DNA of 23,120 nt from the NCBI GenBank assembly GCA_014904985.1, contig MU129136.1:1-23120 (forward strand), in the 5' to 3' direction. A model generated the notes under the pieces. That model was not told where the DNA came from and ran no database searches. It saw nothing but the letters and a program-made list of their open reading frames with translations. Every line of letters begins with the position of its first letter. Positions within the stretch are counted from its first letter, which is position 1. The DNA comes from Hydnum rufescens UP504. Taxonomy: Eukaryota; Basidiomycota; Agaricomycetes; Cantharellales; Hydnaceae. Shown here piece after piece: positions 19,397 through 23,120 of the stretch. The position numbers and the translations under genes are program-made.

Positions 19397-20695
19397 CTAC
19401 CAGCCGTTCACGTCATCGTCCGATTCGTCAGTTGCCAGGTTGGATGGAAGGTCTGTTAGTTCATACGCAGTTGGGGTGTCTTTGAATTCAGCCCATTCGT
19501 CATCCTTTAAGTCATACTGAATGTCATGCACGTATTTCTTATAATATTCAATGGCTCGGTCATTGGTCGAGATGGAAGGGGTGAGATCGTGCGAAGCGCG
19601 GAGGGATTCGGATAGCTTGGCGAGTGCGGGAGCAATACGACGATGGAGGATGAATGCTGTGTATTGGGTGTCTAAGCGATGCTGTTGTCACACGATATCT
19701 GCTGCTTGGATAAATATTTTAGCAAGACGGTCGACTTGGGTAACATGGTGATACGTAGATGGATAGAGTAGCCGATCGTGCCAATTGGTTACACACTGCT
19801 CGTGTTGTAAAAGTTTGAGGTCACGTTTATCGAGGTCTTTGGCTTTTGCCTTGAGGTCGGCTTCTCGTTGATGTAGGGTTGCCGAAAGAAGAGAGAGGGG
19901 TGGCATGAGAGAATCCATTTGCAGGTTGTGATTGGTGATGGTGCAACTTAACTGGTCAAGTAGTTCCGTGTTGTCCTTTATATCTTCCTTTTGCTTCTCT
20001 TCATACTCATGTTGGACCTCATCGAGTTTCTGCACTGTGTTGTACTCACGATCTATAATCGCTTGTCGATAGGATGGCCATGTGTGGTAAGAGTTGGCGT
20101 TTTTACCAGGTCGCGGTATACTGATTTTACGAAGGCTGCGGGGTGCGCGAGGAGGCTGGGAAGGAGAATAGGACCGATGGGAAGGATGATACGAGGAGCG
20201 AGTGCTTTTCAAGGTGAGAGATCCTGTGGGAGAGTCTGAGGACTCGTGTAACTGCTGCGCAGTAGGGGTTGCTTGGCAACTGACAATGTCCTTTTGAGTC
20301 GATTCAGGTGCTTTCGAGGGCTGAGTGGAAAGAGGAATGAACAGAGGAAGTATAGTGTGTGGGTAGAGATTAATGGTCTGGGGACACAATGAAAGACGAG
20401 GGTTGATGGTTCGCTGGGTTTTGAGACCTGCAAGTGGCTGCGCGTTGGTAGAAGATTCGTTGATATTGTAATTCCTGACAATAGCATGCAAAGAAGAGAT
20501 GGAGTCGGGCCAAAAGGTCTCGTTGGTTACATTTTGTTCCTTTTTAACTTGAGACAAAAGGAAGATGTCACTGTCCAGGTTAAGTTCTATGAGTGGCGTG
20601 GGTGGAGTAGGAGAGGGAGCAGGCATCTGGATGTATTTGAACATGTAGCTTTGTACAGAGCTCGTGGTTGAGTCGAAATGGGTGGAGTCAGACAT
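19397..20695 (-). pseudogene. Gag-position protein, 432 codons with one TGA
   Basis: One frame runs from ATG 20695 to TAG 19397, with a single internal TGA at 19688 (codon 336; CGA would fit). The first 200 residues are rich in Ser, Thr and Pro (APSPTPPTPLIELNLDSD; SYSPSQPPRAPRSLRK). Residues from about 210 to 310 are charged and predicted to be coiled coil (KLDEVQHEYEEKQKEDIKD; LHQREADLKAKAKDLDKR). The tail is helical then acidic (HRRIAPALAKLSESL; DESDDDVNGW). No signal peptide, membrane segment, CCHC knuckle or protease motif is visible. It lies 262 nt downstream of a primer-site-like stretch and LTR in the same orientation, the position of gag in an LTR retrotransposon. That role is inference from position and form. 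Confidence 0.6.
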
Positions 20696-20940
20696 GTCAA
20701 GATAGGATGGTTTTGATGGGGTACAATAGGATGCGAAAAATGGGCTTGGGTATCATTGGTTAGCTGTTGTGCCATTATTTTATACTTGTCGGGCTTACTA
20801 TACTCGTGTTTTGACGTTATTTAGCCATTCCTTGCTGCAGTTTAGATATTTACTGTGATGATTTAGTCAACAGGTCAATGGAGTTGTTGCGTGTGGATGA
20901 TAGATACTGAATGGAATGAGAATGAGAAGAGATGGAAGAT

Positions 20941-20957
20941 GAAGGGTCGCCAGGGTT
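20941..20957 (-). promoter_or_regulatory. Possible primer binding site
   Basis: On the - strand AACCCTGGCGACCCTTC follows directly after the LTR end (GGCATAACA). The TGGCGACCC core resembles retroelement primer sites complementary to tRNA 3' ends, which start TGG. I cannot name the tRNA. Confidence 0.4.
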
Positions 20958-21164
20958 TGTTATGCCATATTATTAAGTTAAGACTTCGCGATAGTTGGTC
21001 AGGAGCACAGAGGATCACATAGTCACATAGAGAAAGGAGCCAGAAGAAGAGGGGGATCGATTTTGATGTGGCTGCAGGTTTTTTTAAGACAGTTGAAAAG
21101 AGTTTTTGTGGGTTTCAGCACATTCCGCGATTCAACATTTCATGGCTCTAGGGGCGTTAATTCA
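20958..21164 (-). mobile_element. Ty3/gypsy-type LTR, about 207 bp
   Basis: On the - strand it begins TGAATTAACGCCCCTAGAG and ends TAATATGGCATAACA. Ends are TG...CA, and the imperfect inverted repeat (TG-TTA-CGCC / TGTTATGCC) supports them. On its upstream side is a purine-rich GGCAAAGAAAA (polypurine-tract-like) following the integrase reading frame. On its downstream side is a primer-site-like sequence followed by the gag-like frame. It is therefore placed as both the 3' LTR of the integrase-bearing element and the 5' LTR of the gag-bearing one. I find no second copy in the window, so the exact ends are provisional. Confidence 0.5.
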
Positions 21165-21375
21165 GGATTTTCTTTGCCTTGTGTCTCTAGGGTTGTCTTG
21201 AATTCATAGTTTTAGTCGTAGTCTTGTGATGCGGCTTGTAGAAAATGTTTCAGGGATTTCCTTTTTTGAGAATTGAATTTTCCTTTTATGGAGTCTCTTC
21301 AGGGGATTCGTAAGCAGATTCGGAGATCTGGGGCTCCTGCGAGGTGTTCCCTAGGAGTTCTTGTAGAAGGTTCCT

Positions 21376-22812
21376 TCATTTCCACTCCACAATTTTGTTT
21401 TCCCAATAGCCCCATGAATCTGTGGCTCTCAGCGGCAGCCAAAGATAGGTTCTTAATTGATTTTCTGGTCCAAGCGATACCAGAAAGTGTTGTTTCATCG
21501 TAATTGTTGTTCCCCTATATTTCATAGCTTGGTCCATATTTTTCACATATTTCGCCATATTATTTTGATTTAATTCATGGTCTGTGGTGCTGTGGCTCTC
21601 ATTTCCGGCGGTGTCTGTTGTGGCTATTTGGTCATGCATATGGTATTTCTTTAAATGATTTCCAGCGAATATTCCATTGATTGGGGTCCCATCTAATTCT
21701 GCCAGTTGATAGGATCTGTGGGGGTGGTGATGCTGAACTCGGTATGGCCCAATCCACCATATTTCCCCTTTTCGTCCATGTTGCATTTGTAATACCGAAT
21801 TGTATACCAGCACAATTGTACCCAGTTGGTGGTTTCCGTCAACCAATGTATTTTCATTTCGTCTAGTGTAATCCTGAGCACTTCGAATTCTTGCTTGAAG
21901 GATGGTATTTGAGGTGGCTTGAATATCCTCGTCTCTATGCGCCAATTGGATTCCGCGAATTCCTAGTAGTTCTTCTGTGGTTTGGATTGTTCCCCATTTT
22001 AATGTGTACCATGATGTGTCTGTAATGTCGAATGGAAACACATGATTTATTCCGTAGAGTAGGTAATAGGGGGTGTAGCCAGTCATTCATTTTACCATCA
22101 CTCGGTCCGCCCACATGCATGAATAAAAATAGTTTGACCATTTGCTCGGGTTCCTCTGCATGCAATGAATAGTGAGTTTATCCAGGTCCTGTGCCCGTGT
22201 TCTATCATTCCATTTGCTTCCAGGTGATAAGGGGCAGCTCGGACTATAGGGACATTATATTCATCCGCCATTGTTTGAACTAGTCTGTCGAATTCTGTTC
22301 CATTATCCGTTGTGATTTGTAATATGCAGCCGAACCGGCACATGACGTCCTCGAATAGAAACCAGGCAACGTGCTTACTTGAGGCCTTATGTAACATTTT
22401 TGCTTCCAGCCATCCAGAGAGATCGTCCTGAAGATCCACAATATATTTGAATCTGTTTGATACCGGCATATGGACTGTGTCCATATTAAATTTATGTAAT
22501 ATGGTATTAACGTAGGTCGGGCTTAAAGTGATTTTTGGTCAGGTTGTGGACCTCAATTGGCATTCATGACATGTCCGGCAATACCAGGCCACATAGGATA
22601 GCATATTCAGCCAAAAGAATCTATCAGATAATTTCTTGAAAGTCAGGTCTCATCTGCAGTGGCCTGATTCGTCATGTGCAGCCTTACATAAGCGAGCTCG
22701 ATCATCCGGGTTTTTGATCACTTTTAATGGTAATTGGCCATTTCTAGGTCTTCTCCACAGGGTTCCTTGATACATAAAATAGTGTTTGGTGGCCTGAAAA
22801 AAAAAGAAAAAA
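21376..22812 (-). pseudogene. Ty3/gypsy integrase pseudogene (pol C-terminus)
   Basis: Reading on the - strand: LWRRPRNGQLPLKVI, the HHCC zinc-binding module (H-DESG-H near 22660, CRTC near 22575), the core with first Asp in IVDLQDDLSGW, second in TTDNGTEF and Glu in GMIEHGHR, then WADRV, TGYTPYYLLYG, VFPFDI, GTIVLVYN, WWIGPYRV and QLAELDGTPING. These are the domains of a fungal Ty3/gypsy integrase up to the C-terminal GPY-type module. All three catalytic acidic residues remain. In-frame TGAs at 22650, 22539 and 22087, and a one-base frameshift near 22155-22165, inactivate it. Reverse transcriptase and RNase H should lie beyond 22812, but homology stops at an A/T tract there. The frame ends at 21376, 211 bp before the LTR. 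Confidence 0.88.
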
Positions 22813-23120
22813 AGAGGGGACAACTTCAAATGGATAGGTCGAGTGGGACCCCCTGATAACCTCAATGAAGTTAGGTGGATCACCTTGGTCAGTCATCTAA
22901 GCCTACCTAGTTAGGTACCTTTTGGGGAAGATAATGTGGTACCTAAGTAGGTCCCATCACTATCCTGGCCGAAATGGCCATTTTACGGTCTGCACCTTCT
23001 TGGCCGAAATGGCTGAAAATGGCCGAAAATTGGCCGAAACTGGGGACTTAGAGAATCTCAGACTTGCAGCAGGCCATATGGGCTTATCGGGGATAATGTA
23101 TTCCATTCATGATTATTTTT
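22813..23120. other. Unrelated sequence with TGGCCGAAA repeats
   Basis: Integrase homology ends at an A-rich tract (22797-22815). Beyond it lie an inverted repeat (CCTACCTAGTTAGGTACC at 22902-22919 and GGTACCTAAGTAGG at 22939-22952) and four copies of TGGCCGAAA (about 22968, 23001, 23021, 23031), some within TGGCCGAAATGGCC-like palindromes. This looks like the subterminal part of a DNA transposon whose other end lies outside the window. Read on the - strand, the tract is a long pyrimidine run ending in CAG just before the integrase, so a splice acceptor is another reading. No coding signal. Confidence 0.45.

Overview
The window looks like repeat-rich DNA from an Agaricomycete-type basidiomycete. 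The signs are short (about 50 bp) GT-AG introns with CTAAC-like branch points, fungal Ty1/copia, Ty3/gypsy and PIF/Harbinger-type coding remnants, and a decayed gene resembling a multicopy mushroom hypothetical-protein family. I found no intact, confidently functional host gene. Nearly everything is a transposable element or a decayed gene.

Layout: 493-1044 holds a decayed + strand gene fragment. 1045-4941 is a giant foldback element: two nearly identical inverted arms of about 1.8 and 2.05 kb around a 26-nt spacer, without any recognisable transposase. 4942-6976 is a Ty1/copia gag-protease-integrase pseudogene on the - strand. It has a roughly 360-bp internal inversion of its integrase core and a 98-bp palindromic MITE inserted at a TA. 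7261-7861 is a - strand PIF/Harbinger (HARBI1-like) transposase remnant. 8428-8818 is a solo LTR with a 6-bp target duplication. 9302-10644 is a decayed, intron-containing - strand gene with a 24-bp coding minisatellite at its 3' end. 11870-11945 is a tRNA-like (SINE-type) sequence. 12501-13588 is a satellite of about 284-bp units, each with a short hairpin. 13589-15425 is a diverged single arm of the same foldback family.

At about 15.43-15.54 kb base composition changes sharply. The left 15.4 kb is almost free of CpG (about 20 in all), while CpG is common to the right. The right part holds unrecognised decayed - strand reading frames (16739-18687), a poly(T) tract, a 432-codon gag-position reading frame with one in-frame TGA (19397-20695), a primer-site-like stretch and 207-bp LTR (20941-21164), and a Ty3/gypsy integrase pseudogene (21376-22812) joined to an unrelated sequence rich in TGGCCGAAA repeats.

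Two themes link the regions. First, most in-frame stops in the decayed genes are TGA, TAG or TAA where CGA, CAG or CAA would fit, as expected from C-to-T deamination at methylated or RIP-like targets. Second, CpGs survive in the only 243-bp part of the giant palindrome that lacks a partner in the other arm, while the paired arms are almost CpG-free. The foldback family is the best candidate for something new: a long hairpin with nested terminal inverted repeats, 10-bp CATG-centred subterminal repeats and a possible pairing-dependent mutation footprint.
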